Below, one piece after another: positions 55,551 through 64,000 of a stretch of 64,000 bases of DNA (position 1 is its first letter; every line of letters begins with the position of its first letter). Origin of the DNA: Alkalihalobacillus deserti (GTDB lineage Bacteria > Bacillota > Bacilli > Bacillales > Bacillaceae_D); NCBI RefSeq assembly GCF_020734105.1, contig NZ_JAJAFR010000008.1, positions 62,001 through 126,000 on the forward strand, read 5' to 3'. A program made the position numbers and the translations under genes. A model generated the notes under the pieces. The model was given only the letters and a program-made list of their open reading frames with translations. It had not been told where the DNA came from and did not search any database.

Positions 55551-55574
55551 AAGCACTCCAAAAATGGAATGCTT
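55551..55574 (-). terminator. Terminator of the histidine kinase gene
   Basis: AAGCACTCC (55551-55559) with GGAATGCTT (55566-55574), one imperfect pair. On the minus strand a long T run follows, 20 bp beyond the kinase stop. Confidence 0.75.
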
Positions 55575-55593
55575 CTAGGTTCCTGATAACGTC

Positions 55594-57738
55594 CTATTTA
55601 TTTTTCACTGGTAAAATCACATCAACTGTCGTACCTTGATTTTTCTCACTAGAAATCTTGATTCTTCCATTATGGTGTTCAATGATGCGGTAACTAATCA
55701 TTAGACCTAAACCAGTACCTTTTTCTTTCGTTGAATAAAACGGCTCACCTAATCGTTCAATTCGTTCTTTGTCTATTCCCATTCCTTGATCGACAAAACG
55801 AACTATAATATGGCTGTCGCCTTCCTTCTTAATTCGAACCAGAATCTGACCACCGTTTACCATGGACTCGATTGCATTTTTTAAAATATTTACAAACACC
55901 TGTTTTAATTGATTTTCCTCACACCATATATTCGGAATACTGGAAGCAAATTCAGTCGTAATTTGAACATTATTCAAATTTGCTTCTGACTCAAACAAGT
56001 CAATAATCCTTTGACAGACTTCTCTGATATCCTTTATTTCACGCTTTTCAGCTTGTGGCTTTGACAAGACCAACATTTCACCAATAATTAATTTAATTCG
56101 CTCAATCTCAGACAACATGATATCGAAATATCGCTTTTCTTCATAATTTGGCTTAATGAATTGCAGAAAACCTTGAATACTTGTTAGAGGGTTCCTTATT
56201 TCATGAGCTACACCTGCGGCTAATTCTCCAACAGCAGATAGTTTATCGGACTTTCTAATAATTTCCTCTGCTACTTTCCGATCAGTAATATCATTGGATA
56301 TGCATAATACATGAACATCCTTGGATCCGATTGAAATCAGCGGGATCTTAGTGGTTTGTACCCATTTCACGTTACCGTTTTTATCAATTAAAACCTCTTC
56401 CTCTACGTAGTGATCGTCGAGCTTATTAAAAATCAATCGATCTTCCTGTAAATGCTTTTCTACTTGTTCCATGTTAGGGTTAAAATCAGCTTCGGTCTTT
56501 CGTAACATTCCCTCAACAGTTGTCCCGTAAAACGTCGCATACGAGTGATTAGCTAACATATACTGCCCTTTGCTATTTTTCGCATAAATAAAGTTAGGAC
56601 TTGAATCTATAATTTTTCGAAGGAACTCTCTCTGTTCGATTAAAAGTCTTTCCTTCGTTTCAATATTCTCATTTGCTTCTTCTATATACTCAGCCATTTC
56701 ATTAAAACGCTTTGATAATTTACCAATTTCAGTATTATTAATCTGTTTAACATTCATCCTCTTACTATAATAGCCTTGAGCTACTTGACCTACTGCTATT
56801 TCTAATTCCTTAATTGGCTTAATAATTTGTCTAGTATACAGAGCTGTAAAAATAGATAGAAATAAGAATAACACAAATGAAAGGTAAAATAACGTGTCCT
56901 GAAAGGTCTTAAAGTATATTTGTGTGTACGAAACAGGAACCTGTGCAACCACACCCCAGTCAAGTATAGGGATATACCGATAGGATGCTAACATCGGAAT
57001 GTTATTTGAATTTATTACTTCTTCATAACCTGATTGTTTCTTTAAAACCTTTTGAACAACAAGATTTGAGCTTTCATCCTCACCAATTCTATCAGGTAAA
57101 GGATGAGACAATAGTCTCCCATGTTTATCTACAATATAAGCATATCCATCACCAATTCTAATATTGTTAATGATTGAACTAAAAATGGGGTTATCTTCAA
57201 TTCGTATGATTAGGTTAACTACGTTAAGAACCTCGCCTTGCTCGCCTAAAATTGGAATAGCAACAACTAATACGAATCTACCCGTAACAGCTGAAACTAC
57301 ATTACTTATATAAATTTCTTTCGTTTCGATTGCTTTTTGAACATATTCTCTGTCTTGAAAGTTTTGATCTCTTAACACTTCTTCTAAATCCTCTGGATAG
57401 TATTTCGTGATCTGACCACCCGTTTCAACAATTGTTGCACTATCTATAAACGAAGAATACTCGACAATTTGTTCTATTTGATTATGAAGCTGCGAAGAAT
57501 TACTATCAACAGAATTAGTTTGAATAGACCGGCCCAATTCCTGTAAATCTATTATTATCGTCTTTATTTGATCTTGTAATCTTAATACTGTTTCATTGGT
57601 TATATCTTTATATTTATCTTTAGCTATTTCAGGTAGAACTGCTTGTGACATAAAAAAAATCAGCCCTAACAACGCAAGCATAATCAATAAATTAATGACG
57701 AATATCTTCCAAAACATGAGTGACTTTAATGTTTTCAA
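55594..57738 (-). CDS. Sensor histidine kinase (Cache, HAMP, PAS, HisKA, HATPase)
   Basis: 714 residues. Two membrane helices (about 10-32 and 275-300) frame an extracellular Cache-type sensor domain (residues 35-270). HAMP follows (PIKELEIAVGQVAQGYYSKR), a PAS domain lies near 375-495 (FIYAKNSKGQYMLANHSYATFYG), and the phospho-His is in GVAHEIRNPLTSIQG near 510. The ATP-binding domain has VFVNILKNAIESM, DQGMGIDKE and GTGLGLMISYRIIEHH. The layout resembles sporulation-type kinases. No response regulator gene is adjacent, which is usual for orphan kinases of the Spo0A phosphorelay. The TTG start at 57738 follows GGGAGAGG. Confidence 0.9.
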   Translation of the reverse strand: MKTLKSLMFWKIFVINLLIMLALLGLIFFMSQAVLPEIAKDKYKDITNETVLRLQDQIKTIIIDLQELGRSIQTNSVDSNSSQLHNQIEQIVEYSSFIDSATIVETGGQITKYYPEDLEEVLRDQNFQDREYVQKAIETKEIYISNVVSAVTGRFVLVVAIPILGEQGEVLNVVNLIIRIEDNPIFSSIINNIRIGDGYAYIVDKHGRLLSHPLPDRIGEDESSNLVVQKVLKKQSGYEEVINSNNIPMLASYRYIPILDWGVVAQVPVSYTQIYFKTFQDTLFYLSFVLFLFLSIFTALYTRQIIKPIKELEIAVGQVAQGYYSKRMNVKQINNTEIGKLSKRFNEMAEYIEEANENIETKERLLIEQREFLRKIIDSSPNFIYAKNSKGQYMLANHSYATFYGTTVEGMLRKTEADFNPNMEQVEKHLQEDRLIFNKLDDHYVEEEVLIDKNGNVKWVQTTKIPLISIGSKDVHVLCISNDITDRKVAEEIIRKSDKLSAVGELAAGVAHEIRNPLTSIQGFLQFIKPNYEEKRYFDIMLSEIERIKLIIGEMLVLSKPQAEKREIKDIREVCQRIIDLFESEANLNNVQITTEFASSIPNIWCEENQLKQVFVNILKNAIESMVNGGQILVRIKKEGDSHIIVRFVDQGMGIDKERIERLGEPFYSTKEKGTGLGLMISYRIIEHHNGRIKISSEKNQGTTVDVILPVKNK

Positions 57739-58167
57739 AAAAGAACCTCTCCCACTTTAACTTATTAATTACTATCGTAGACGATATTGAGCAATCAATC
57801 TAGTTTTTTGTAGTATAAATATCACAATAGTAGAATACTGTTAACAGGAATATTTATAACTAGAATTACAAGTGTATTTTGCAAGACAAATGAGCAAGAA
57901 GGAGATTTCGAATGTCTATTTCATCAGATCCTCTAACTTATAATAAGTCTATCCCTACGCATTTAAACATGTTTTCGATAAAAGTCCGTTCGCGAAGATA
58001 CTACTAGCCTCCTGTTGTCACGGTAGCTGCTGTAATGAATCTCTCATCAGTCACCGTGTAAGGTCGCATTCATCACACTGATCTACATGACTGATAATTT
58101 AGAGCGCGATTCACGTCGGATCATAGATCTGATTGAACCCTAGAGAATGTGGCATCCCTGGCACACT

Positions 58168-58208
58168 AAAAATGAATCTCTCGAAAGCCCTTCGAGAGAT
58201 TCATTTTT
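58168..58208 (+). terminator. Perfect 18-bp terminator hairpin
   Basis: AAAAATGAATCTCTCGAA (58168-58185) pairs fully with 58191-58208 around a 5-base loop and ends in TTTTT. It follows a plus-strand region with no surviving gene, so it marks the end of a lost transcription unit. Confidence 0.8.
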
Positions 58209-58285
58209 AGTTGTTTCATGGGTTTTAGAACTAGGAACCCCAGTACCGATAAAAGCAAGATGAAATTGTGTGAATTTATAACGAG

Positions 58286-58473
58286 TTAGTCAGCAATACC
58301 TAAATAGCACTTTGATAAAAAGAATAGAAGAATTGCGAGTAATGGAAGAGAAATAAGTGTAATATAAAAACCTATGCCGCCAATGAAAAAACGAATAACC
58401 AAAATGAAAATGAATAAAAAAAAGGGTACCCGTTTAATTAATATTTTCTTTGATTTTGCAGCCTGCTCTTTTT
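58286..58473 (-). pseudogene. Possible membrane-protein fragment
   Basis: The minus-strand frame reads AKSKKILIKRVPFF, then a long hydrophobic stretch (LVIRFFIGGIGFYITLIS, LLAILLLFFLSKCYLG). It ends at a stop at 58286-58288. No start codon lies in frame before an upstream stop, so it is probably the tail of a decayed gene. Low confidence, since hydrophobic reading frames arise easily in AT-rich DNA. Confidence 0.3.
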
Positions 58474-58697
58474 TGCACTAAAACTGTTTATACTGTACTA
58501 ATTTTAGGAGCTATTAAAACAGAACTGAACTGATCCTAGTTAAGAAAAATCCATACCCAAAAATAGCTAAAGCAACGTTAAATACATGTTCAGTTACTAC
58601 CAATGACCCTCATCTCCCCCTATCTTCCTTATTTATCTCTTTTCAGGCTCTTATCATACACTGCGTGATCACTCAAACAGGGAGAACCATGAAAAGC

Positions 58698-58734
58698 AGC
58701 AGCCATGACTTTTTTTGAAAAGCGCTTGGCTGCT
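58698..58734 (-). terminator. Terminator of purU
   Basis: AGCAGCCA (58698-58705) pairs with TGGCTGCT (58727-58734), flanked by A and T runs, 65 bp beyond the purU stop. Confidence 0.65.
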
Positions 58735-58798
58735 TTTGTATCCTTCTATTTATTAAGACAAAAGCTAATCTTTCCCAGAACCACAGTATAAAGTCAAC

Positions 58799-59668
58799 TC
58801 ATGTAAAGACGATCGTTTTATTACCGTGAACAAGTACTTTATCTTCAACATGCCAGGAAACGGCTTCGGCAAGAACCCTTCTTTCCACATGACGTCCGGC
58901 AATCTTTAAATCCTCTGCTGTATAGCGATGATTAATCCGCTGTACATCTTGTTCAATAATTGGTCCTTCATCAAGATCATTGGTTACATAGTGTGCAGTT
59001 GCTCCAATTAACTTTACTCCGCGGTTAAACGCTCTCACATAAGGATTTGCTCCAACAAATGCTGGTAAGAAAGAGTGATGGATGTTAATAATTTGGTTTT
59101 GATAATTGGAAATGAAATTAGGGGAAAGAATTTGCATATATCTTGCTAGAACAATAAAGTCTACTTTCCCTTTCAACAGTTCTAATGCTTTCTGTTCGCC
59201 ATTTTCTTTCGTTTCTTTAGACATTGGGATATGATAAAAAAGGATTCCATAACTCTCTACTACTTCTTTTAAATCAGCATGATTACTAATCACCATAGGG
59301 ATTTCCACTGGAATTTCTTTAGATTTCCAGCGCAAAATAAGCTCCATAAGAGCGTGATCCATTTTGGAAACAAAGATTGCCATTCGTTTCTTTTTTTTAT
59401 TACTACTCAACTGCCAATCCAAATTATAATTCCTAGCCAGCACATGTAGGTCACTTTCAAGTTGTCCAAACGAATAATCAAAGTCCTCTAAATCAAAATC
59501 GATCCTCATAAAAAATACACCTGCTTGCGGATCTGTCGTATGTTGGTCAAAATGAACAATATTAGCTTTATGCTCTAATAAAAAGTTAGTTACAGTCGAG
59601 ATAATACCAGGCTTTTCTGGACATGAAATTAATAAATTCGCACGGTTGTCATTTACTTTTGTATGCAA
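58799..59668 (-). CDS. purU: Formyltetrahydrofolate deformylase
   Basis: 289 residues. An N-terminal ACT domain (LLISCPEKPGIISTVTNFLLEHKANIV) precedes the formyl-transferase-like catalytic domain. NIHHSFLPAFVGANPY and ATAHYVTNDLDEGPIIEQDV hold the active-site Asn, His and Asp. It hydrolyses 10-formyl-THF to THF and formate, balancing one-carbon units with the glycine cleavage system, part of which lies at the right edge. The open frame runs to 59737, but GGAGG seven bases before the TTG at 59668 sets the start. It stands alone. Confidence 0.94.
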   Translation of the reverse strand: MHTKVNDNRANLLISCPEKPGIISTVTNFLLEHKANIVHFDQHTTDPQAGVFFMRIDFDLEDFDYSFGQLESDLHVLARNYNLDWQLSSNKKKKRMAIFVSKMDHALMELILRWKSKEIPVEIPMVISNHADLKEVVESYGILFYHIPMSKETKENGEQKALELLKGKVDFIVLARYMQILSPNFISNYQNQIINIHHSFLPAFVGANPYVRAFNRGVKLIGATAHYVTNDLDEGPIIEQDVQRINHRYTAEDLKIAGRHVERRVLAEAVSWHVEDKVLVHGNKTIVFT

Positions 59669-59857
59669 TGCCTTTCCTCCATCCTTTAGGGTTGTACTTA
59701 AAATGTTAAAAAAATAAGGGGTGAAATCCGCCTTCATATAACAGAATAAAAAGTACCAACATCATTTATATGAAACGTATATCATAAGTCTAGTTTCCAT
59801 TAGAACAATACTGATAGCATGTTTAATATGGAGTTCCAATATCCTAAATTCTTCTCA

Positions 59858-61258
59858 CTAAGCATGAATTTCCTTGCCATATACTGCTAGTGCTGCTTCA
59901 CCAATTGCTTCTGATAATGTTGGATGGGGGTGAATTGTATGAGCAATATCCATAGCCGTTGCATTTAATACTCGAGCAAGACCTGTTTCGGTAATCATAT
60001 CGGTTACATGCGGTCCAACCATATGCGCTCCTAACAGCTTATTAGACTCTTCTTCAACAACAAGTTTGACAAAACCATCTGATTCACCAAAAACAAGAGC
60101 CTTTCCTATTGCACGGAAGGAAAATTTCCCTGTCTTTACTTTATAACCTTTATCCTTTGCCTCACCTTCTGTTAATCCAACACTCGCCACTTCCGGACTG
60201 CTGTATACACATTTTGAAACAAGAGTCGAGTCAAGTGGTGTAGGATTTTCACCTGCAATATGTTCAATTGCGATGATTCCTTCATGTGAGGCAACATGAG
60301 CAAGCTGCAATCCGCCAATCACATCACCGATTGCATAAATGTGTAATTCATTTGTTTGATAATACTCATTTGTTTGAATAAAACCGCGCTCCATTTCAAT
60401 CGTAGTATTGTTAAGGCCAACGCCTTCTACGTTTGGTAATCGCCCGACGGATACTAATAGTTTTTCTGCTGAAAATGACGTTTCTTTCCCTTTATGCTCC
60501 GCCTTAATCGAAACACACTCACCTTTTTCTAACGTTTCTGGAAGTACCTTTGCCCCTGTTACGATTTTAACACCCTTTTTCTTCATTAAACGCTGTACTT
60601 CCTTTGAAACATCTTTATCTTCTGTCGGTAAAATACGATCTGCATATTCAATCACTGTTACTTGTAATCCGAAGTCAACGAGCATCGATGCCCATTCGAT
60701 TCCAATGACACCGCCGCCAACAATGATAATAGAATCTGGTAGCTCTTCCATTTGCAGTGCTTCATCTGATGTCATCACATATTGCCCATCCGCTTCTAGG
60801 CCGGGGAGTGTTCTTGGACGGGAACCTGTTGCAATTAAAATATTTGGGGAGTTTAGTATGATTTCCCGTTCTTCATTGTTCATTTCCACTAAAACATTTC
60901 TAGACTCTAAAATACTTCCTTTACCCTCAAAAACATCAATTTTTCCTTTTTTCATTAAATGTTGAACCCCTTTAAATAAGCGAGTCGTAATTTCTTCTTT
61001 CCGAGCCTGTACTTTTGAGAAATCAAGTCCAACTTCAGGGGCAATGACACCAAACTCTTCTGCATTTTTTGTATTAGCATACACTTCTGCACTTCTTAAT
61101 AATGCCTTACTCGGGATACAACCAGCATGAAGGCATGTTCCACCGATCTTTCCTTTTTCAACTATTGCAGCTTTTAAACCTAATTGAGATGCACGAATAG
61201 CAGCAACATATCCGCCCGTTCCGCCACCAATAATGACAACATCATATTCTTTTATCAA
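59858..61258 (-). CDS. lpdA: Dihydrolipoyl dehydrogenase (E3)
   Basis: 466 residues, full length. VVIIGGGTGGYVAAIRASQLG binds FAD, and the redox disulfide is Cys42-Cys47 in GGTCLHAGCIPSKA. The NAD motif IIVGGGVIGIEWASMLVDFG follows, and the C-terminal HPHPTLSEA supplies the catalytic His-Glu pair. It reoxidises the lipoyl arm of 2-oxoacid dehydrogenases or the glycine cleavage H protein. lipA and gcvPB nearby fit a lipoate-linked group, though no E1/E2 gene is adjacent. The start is TTG behind AAAGGAGAG. Confidence 0.95.
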   Translation of the reverse strand: MIKEYDVVIIGGGTGGYVAAIRASQLGLKAAIVEKGKIGGTCLHAGCIPSKALLRSAEVYANTKNAEEFGVIAPEVGLDFSKVQARKEEITTRLFKGVQHLMKKGKIDVFEGKGSILESRNVLVEMNNEEREIILNSPNILIATGSRPRTLPGLEADGQYVMTSDEALQMEELPDSIIIVGGGVIGIEWASMLVDFGLQVTVIEYADRILPTEDKDVSKEVQRLMKKKGVKIVTGAKVLPETLEKGECVSIKAEHKGKETSFSAEKLLVSVGRLPNVEGVGLNNTTIEMERGFIQTNEYYQTNELHIYAIGDVIGGLQLAHVASHEGIIAIEHIAGENPTPLDSTLVSKCVYSSPEVASVGLTEGEAKDKGYKVKTGKFSFRAIGKALVFGESDGFVKLVVEEESNKLLGAHMVGPHVTDMITETGLARVLNATAMDIAHTIHPHPTLSEAIGEAALAVYGKEIHA

Positions 61259-61753
61259 TTTATGACTCTCCTTTTGTGTTTAATTTGAAAAACATAGAAT
61301 ACAGAAAAAGGGTAGTAAAAAACGTGTGATGGCCTTCTTCGTCTTGAAAATTTTCCCTAACATTTCCATGCACAGAGATTAGACCTTACGAATTAAAAAG
61401 TTTACTGTAAGAGCGTGTTCAAAAAGGTGCTCTATAAGACTTGCAATGGCTCCGTTCGCAACTCGTCTTACTATGAGAAACCCACTCATAGTAAGACTTT
61501 TAAAGATGTAGCGACTACGCTTATTTCTTCGAGTCTGTTCAAAAAGGGAAAAAACCTCCCTTTTTGAACAGACTCTGTAAGACTTTTTAAAGACCTCACT
61601 TTTCATTTACAATAATCACTTACAAAAAAAGATGGTTTACTAGATTAAATAAAATATAAGTAGAGAATGATTCTTATTCACCCTTTTCGAAAGTCATTTT
61701 GAACACTTCACTAGGTTTGAAAGCGACGAGTTGTTGGTTCCACAATTTATTCT
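61259..61753. other. Intergenic region with repeat copy E
   Basis: 495 bp. Apart from repeat copy E at 61410-61576, a palindromic GAGAATGATTCTTATTC stretch near 61656-61672 is the only structure noted. No gene was seen. Confidence 0.4.
61410..61576. repeat. Structured palindromic repeat, copy E (diverged arms)
   Basis: Same order of parts as copies B and D, but the arms have different sequences. The central stem is GTCTTACTATGAG with CTCATAGTAAGAC (61465-61477, 61485-61497), 13 bp perfect, around AAACCCA. The right hairpin is GAGTCTGTTC...GAACAGACTC in place of GAGCTTGTTC...GAACAAGCTC. Paired changes keep both stems intact. Confidence 0.88.
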
Positions 61754-61969
61754 TTAATCATGTTTGTCATTCTGATAGCGAGACGTTCCTGTTTGTAAAG
61801 GATGAATTGTATCTATCATTTTTTGCAACATGATCATTTCCCTATCTAATTGTTTGCTGATTTTTATTACATCTGGATCAGAAATGTCTTTATTCCTTGC
61901 CAATTCGTACATACCCTGTCGATAGTCTTTTATGCTCTTTTTTAAATCTAGTGCATTTTTCAAAATCAT
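61754..61969 (-). CDS. Spo0E-like aspartyl-phosphate phosphatase
   Basis: 71 residues, the usual size. Two helices carry the family motif as ISKQLDREMI near residues 36-45, where Spo0E proteins have SQELD. These small proteins dephosphorylate Spo0A-P and delay sporulation. AAAGG lies just before the ATG. It is a single gene. The motif is slightly degenerate (KQLD for QELD), but charge and spacing are kept. Confidence 0.8.
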   Translation of the reverse strand: MILKNALDLKKSIKDYRQGMYELARNKDISDPDVIKISKQLDREMIMLQKMIDTIHPLQTGTSRYQNDKHD

Positions 61970-62205
61970 TGACCTTTTTCCTTTCTACCATTTATTGCAC
62001 TTTTTTCATGTAGAAACTCTAAGCAAACTTCATAAAATGAATACAATTTTTTCATCATCCATTTTTTTGTCACTCTAACAACCAAATCAACACTATTCTT
62101 CACACAGCCTTTGGAAAGAAGGTTTATATTTCCGACAATAACGATAAAAAGACTCGGGTATAATGAAAAGAGAACCTCTTGAACTCTTCTTAGTCTATTT
62201 ATATC

Positions 62206-62403
62206 CTACCAACCTCGTTCTTGCATGCGATTTTCTACTTGGTTCACCTTTTGTACGAAGCATGGCAGGTCTTCAGCAATACGACGAGATGCTTCTCCAA
62301 GATCGCGACACCCACAAACGATTGGAACCGTAAATGTATTTTTATTTAAATGAAACTCCTCATTTGCCAGAGTCAGTTCACTCTCATCAAATGTAGTCGA
62401 CAT
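62206..62403 (-). CDS. Small protein of unknown function
   Basis: 65 residues, not recognised. [24 protein letters not shown] has three Cys. The frame is open further upstream to 62436 ([11 protein letters not shown]) but has no start codon there, and the ATG at 62403 has no clear ribosome-binding site. It could be a truncated gene. It lies 47 bp behind the IscA-like gene on the same strand. Confidence 0.4.
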   Translation of the reverse strand: MSTTFDESELTLANEEFHLNKNTFTVPIVCGCRDLGEASRRIAEDLPCFVQKVNQVENRMQERGW

Positions 62404-62450
62404 CCATGCTTCTAGTACACGAGCTTCAACTTCATCTTACCTTCCTTCCA

Positions 62451-62756
62451 TTAATCTATTTCAATTGCACATGCACTTGATGCAAAGCTTTCTCCAACTA
62501 AAAATCCGTGTTGATCCGTATAATCAATTTGCGTCTCATCACCCAAATAGCGTTTTGTAAAACGATCCATTCGAATTTGAATTCCTTGATGTTCAATAAC
62601 CGTATCGTTTCGTCGCGGTTCGTCAAAAACAAGCGTAAACTTGACAGACATCCCACATCCACCAGCTACATCGGCGTCAATCCGAGGCGATTGTTCTTCC
62701 TTCAACTCCATTACTTTTAGCCTGTTCAATGCCACCTCTGTTAGTGTAATAACCAT
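62451..62756 (-). CDS. IscA/HesB-like Fe-S biosynthesis-family protein
   Basis: About 101 residues with the Fe-S_biosyn fold: ITLTEVALNRLKVM, VAGGCGMSVKFTLVFDEP and QIDYTDQHGFLVGESFA. A-type carriers have three Cys (one central, CxC near the end). Here only the central Cys and one in SSACAIEID remain, so classic cluster binding is doubtful. AAGGAGAG sets the ATG at 62756 as the start, not 62792. It lies directly behind lipA, whose enzyme needs Fe-S repair, which makes a helper role plausible. Confidence 0.75.
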   Translation of the reverse strand: MVITLTEVALNRLKVMELKEEQSPRIDADVAGGCGMSVKFTLVFDEPRRNDTVIEHQGIQIRMDRFTKRYLGDETQIDYTDQHGFLVGESFASSACAIEID

Positions 62757-62794
62757 CGAATCTCTCCTTCTCGCCAACGTTCTACCTTTCATGA

Positions 62795-63673
62795 TTACAC
62801 GCTCGCTTTTACTGCCTGAACCTGTTCATCAGCATGATAGGAAGAGCGAACGAGCGGACCTGCTTCACAGTGACTAAATCCTTTTAACAATGCAATTTTT
62901 TTCAGTTCGGCAAATTCCTGTGGACTCCAATATTTTTGGACTTTCAAATGACGTTTGGTTGGCTGTAAATATTGACCTATTGTCATAATGTCGACATCGT
63001 TAGCACGAAGATCATCTATCGTTTCTATAATTTCTTCTTTTGTTTCACCAAGACCAATCATAATGCTTGATTTCGTTGGAATATTGGAATTCATTTGTTT
63101 TGCGAGTCTCAAAAACTCAAGTGAACGTTCGTATGTTGCACGTGCACGAACTTTCAGTGATAAACGTCTTACGGTTTCAATGTTGTGATTTAAAATATCT
63201 GGCCTTGCATCCATTAATGTTTTTAAGTTGTTATATTCCCCATTCATATCGGATGGAAGGACTTCAATGCTGCAATACGGATTGCGGCGTCTCACTGCCC
63301 GTACCGTCTCCGCAAAAACTCCAGCCCCTCCGTCTTTTAGATCATCACGAGCAACGGCAGTAATCACGACATGCTTTAAGCCCATTTGCTCCACTGATTC
63401 AGCAACACGTTCTGGCTCTTCCCAATCAAGCTCTGTTGGAAGCCCTGTTTGAACCGCACAGAATCGGCAGGCACGAGTGCATACACTTCCTAAAATCATA
63501 AAGGTTGCCGTTTTACGTACAGCCCAGCATTCATGAATGTTTGGGCATTTCGCTTCTTCACAAACCGTATGAAGCTTTTTTTCACGCATCATTTTTTTTA
63601 AGCCCGTATATTGTTCATTCGTATTTAATTTTATTTTTAGCCATTCTGGCTTGCGAACATAATCAATAGACAT
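62795..63673 (-). CDS. lipA: Lipoyl synthase
   Basis: 292 residues, a radical SAM enzyme. The auxiliary cluster motif is [12 protein letters not shown] (Cys38, Cys43, Cys49) and the SAM cluster motif is CTRACRFC (Cys65, Cys69, Cys72). [18 protein letters not shown] and [11 protein letters not shown] are also typical. It inserts two sulfurs into octanoyl groups on lipoyl domains. AGGAGTGAAAGAT places the start at 63673, not at 63682, where a GTG lies in the ribosome-binding site. Confidence 0.97.
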   Translation of the reverse strand: MSIDYVRKPEWLKIKLNTNEQYTGLKKMMREKKLHTVCEEAKCPNIHECWAVRKTATFMILGSVCTRACRFCAVQTGLPTELDWEEPERVAESVEQMGLKHVVITAVARDDLKDGGAGVFAETVRAVRRRNPYCSIEVLPSDMNGEYNNLKTLMDARPDILNHNIETVRRLSLKVRARATYERSLEFLRLAKQMNSNIPTKSSIMIGLGETKEEIIETIDDLRANDVDIMTIGQYLQPTKRHLKVQKYWSPQEFAELKKIALLKGFSHCEAGPLVRSSYHADEQVQAVKASV

Positions 63674-63795
63674 ATCTTTCACTCCTATGAACAGTCAGGA
63701 TGCTTTTAGTTATTTTAAACCACCAAGAATGACATTGTGAGAGATTTATTTTCTCTTTTAACTTCATTCCCAGTGGTTCATGTTCAATCATTCGT

Positions 63796-64000
63796 TTAAG
63801 ACTTTACGGTTTCTCTCTCTACCGCTTCCTCTTTTGTATAACGCAAGATTGGTTGTCTTGCTGCTTGTACTTCATCTAATCGGCCAATGACCGTTGTATG
63901 CGGTGCCTCTACTACGATAGCTGGATTTTCTTCCACTTCTTTCGCAATTTGAATCATCACATCTGCAAAGGCATCCAAGGTTTCTTTTGACTCTGTTTCG
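63796..64000 (-). CDS. gcvPB: Glycine dehydrogenase (decarboxylating) subunit 2, C-terminal part
   Basis: The last 67 or so codons, cut by the window edge. [21 protein letters not shown] and [18 protein letters not shown] are the usual end of GcvPB, the PLP-bearing P-protein subunit of the glycine cleavage system. No start is visible. It supports a lipoate/one-carbon grouping with lipA, lpdA and purU. Confidence 0.85.
   Translation of the reverse strand, partial: ETESKETLDAFADVMIQIAKEVEENPAIVVEAPHTTVIGRLDEVQAARQPILRYTKEEAVERETVKS

Larger units (their letters stand above)
57739..58798. other. Long decayed region without an intact gene
   Basis: A 31-codon plus-strand frame at 57912-58007 has a good ribosome-binding site (GAAGGAGA) but matches nothing recognised and is followed by broken sequence. 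It may be the start of a lost gene. A hairpin terminator at 58168-58208, a membrane-protein fragment at 58286-58473 and the purU terminator fill most of the rest. Confidence 0.4.

Noticed and set aside
58150-58175. Sigma-54 promoter-like TGGCAC sequence, considered because of the XylR-type sensor
   Set aside because: The spacing to a TTGC element is wrong and it is far from the aromatic genes; the XylR-type protein here lacks a sigma-54 activation domain.
61656-61672. Fur-like box GAGAATGATTCTTATTC
   Set aside because: It lies about 400 bp from the next start codon on its strand and downstream of the Spo0E-like gene, with no iron gene nearby.
1-64000. CRISPR arrays, tRNA or rRNA genes, intact insertion sequences, prophage genes
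   Set aside because: None could be supported by eye; the only repeated elements are the structured palindromes and the 32-bp pair.

Overview
The window comes from a low-GC, spore-forming member of the Bacillaceae. Chromosomal genes of that group sit at both ends: an HtrA-type protease, HemY, a YkhA-type thioesterase, a Spo0E-like phosphatase, PurU, LipA, and Gram-positive style ribosome-binding sites with many TTG starts. No rRNA, tRNA, CRISPR array or intact transposase was seen. From about 7 kb to the right edge every intact gene lies on the minus strand, so the long operons read right to left.

Left flank (1-10 kb): a decayed chemotaxis receptor, an IDEAL-domain protein, a PHP-family histidinol-phosphatase, an acyl-CoA thioesterase, an HtrA protease and hemY. 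A frameshifted zinc-ribbon gene and the C-terminal remnant of a FadF-like Fe-S oxidoreductase follow, directly behind an intact etfB-etfA pair.

Core (10-41 kb): a large catabolic region with all parts of an aromatic meta-cleavage pathway. It holds three HsaA-type flavin-dependent hydroxylases, one flavin reductase, three catechol-2,3-dioxygenase-like VOC enzymes, two C-C-bond hydrolases, a 2-hydroxypentadienoate hydratase, a 4-hydroxy-2-oxovalerate aldolase and an acylating acetaldehyde dehydrogenase. Its regulators are a GntR protein and an unusual XylR_N-V4R-PucR protein. Woven in is a second, redox-centred set: three fumarate-reductase/TcuA-like flavoproteins, a second ETF pair, a stand-alone FAD synthetase, an isocitrate-lyase-like C-C lyase, a GlcG-like protein, a racemase-fold protein without catalytic cysteines, a FAH-family hydrolase and a TRAP transporter.

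Right part (41-55 kb): an arylsulfatase without a signal peptide, an MFS carrier, a peptide-type ABC importer, a short-chain dehydrogenase, an SMP-30-like lactonase and a true formylglycine-generating enzyme that could mature the sulfatase. Inferred scheme: sulfated or phenolic aromatics are imported, desulfated, hydroxylated, ring-cleaved and passed to pyruvate and acetyl-CoA, with dehydrogenation electrons going to ETF. The substrate cannot be read from the sequence. cre-like sites in front of several units suggest carbon-catabolite control.

Right flank (55-64 kb): a Cache-HAMP-PAS histidine kinase, a decayed stretch, purU, a dihydrolipoyl dehydrogenase gene, a Spo0E-like gene, an IscA-like gene, lipA and the end of gcvPB.

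Five copies of a structured palindromic repeat (about 37-240 bp) lie between operons. Paired arms differ between copies but stay complementary, which suggests selection on the fold.
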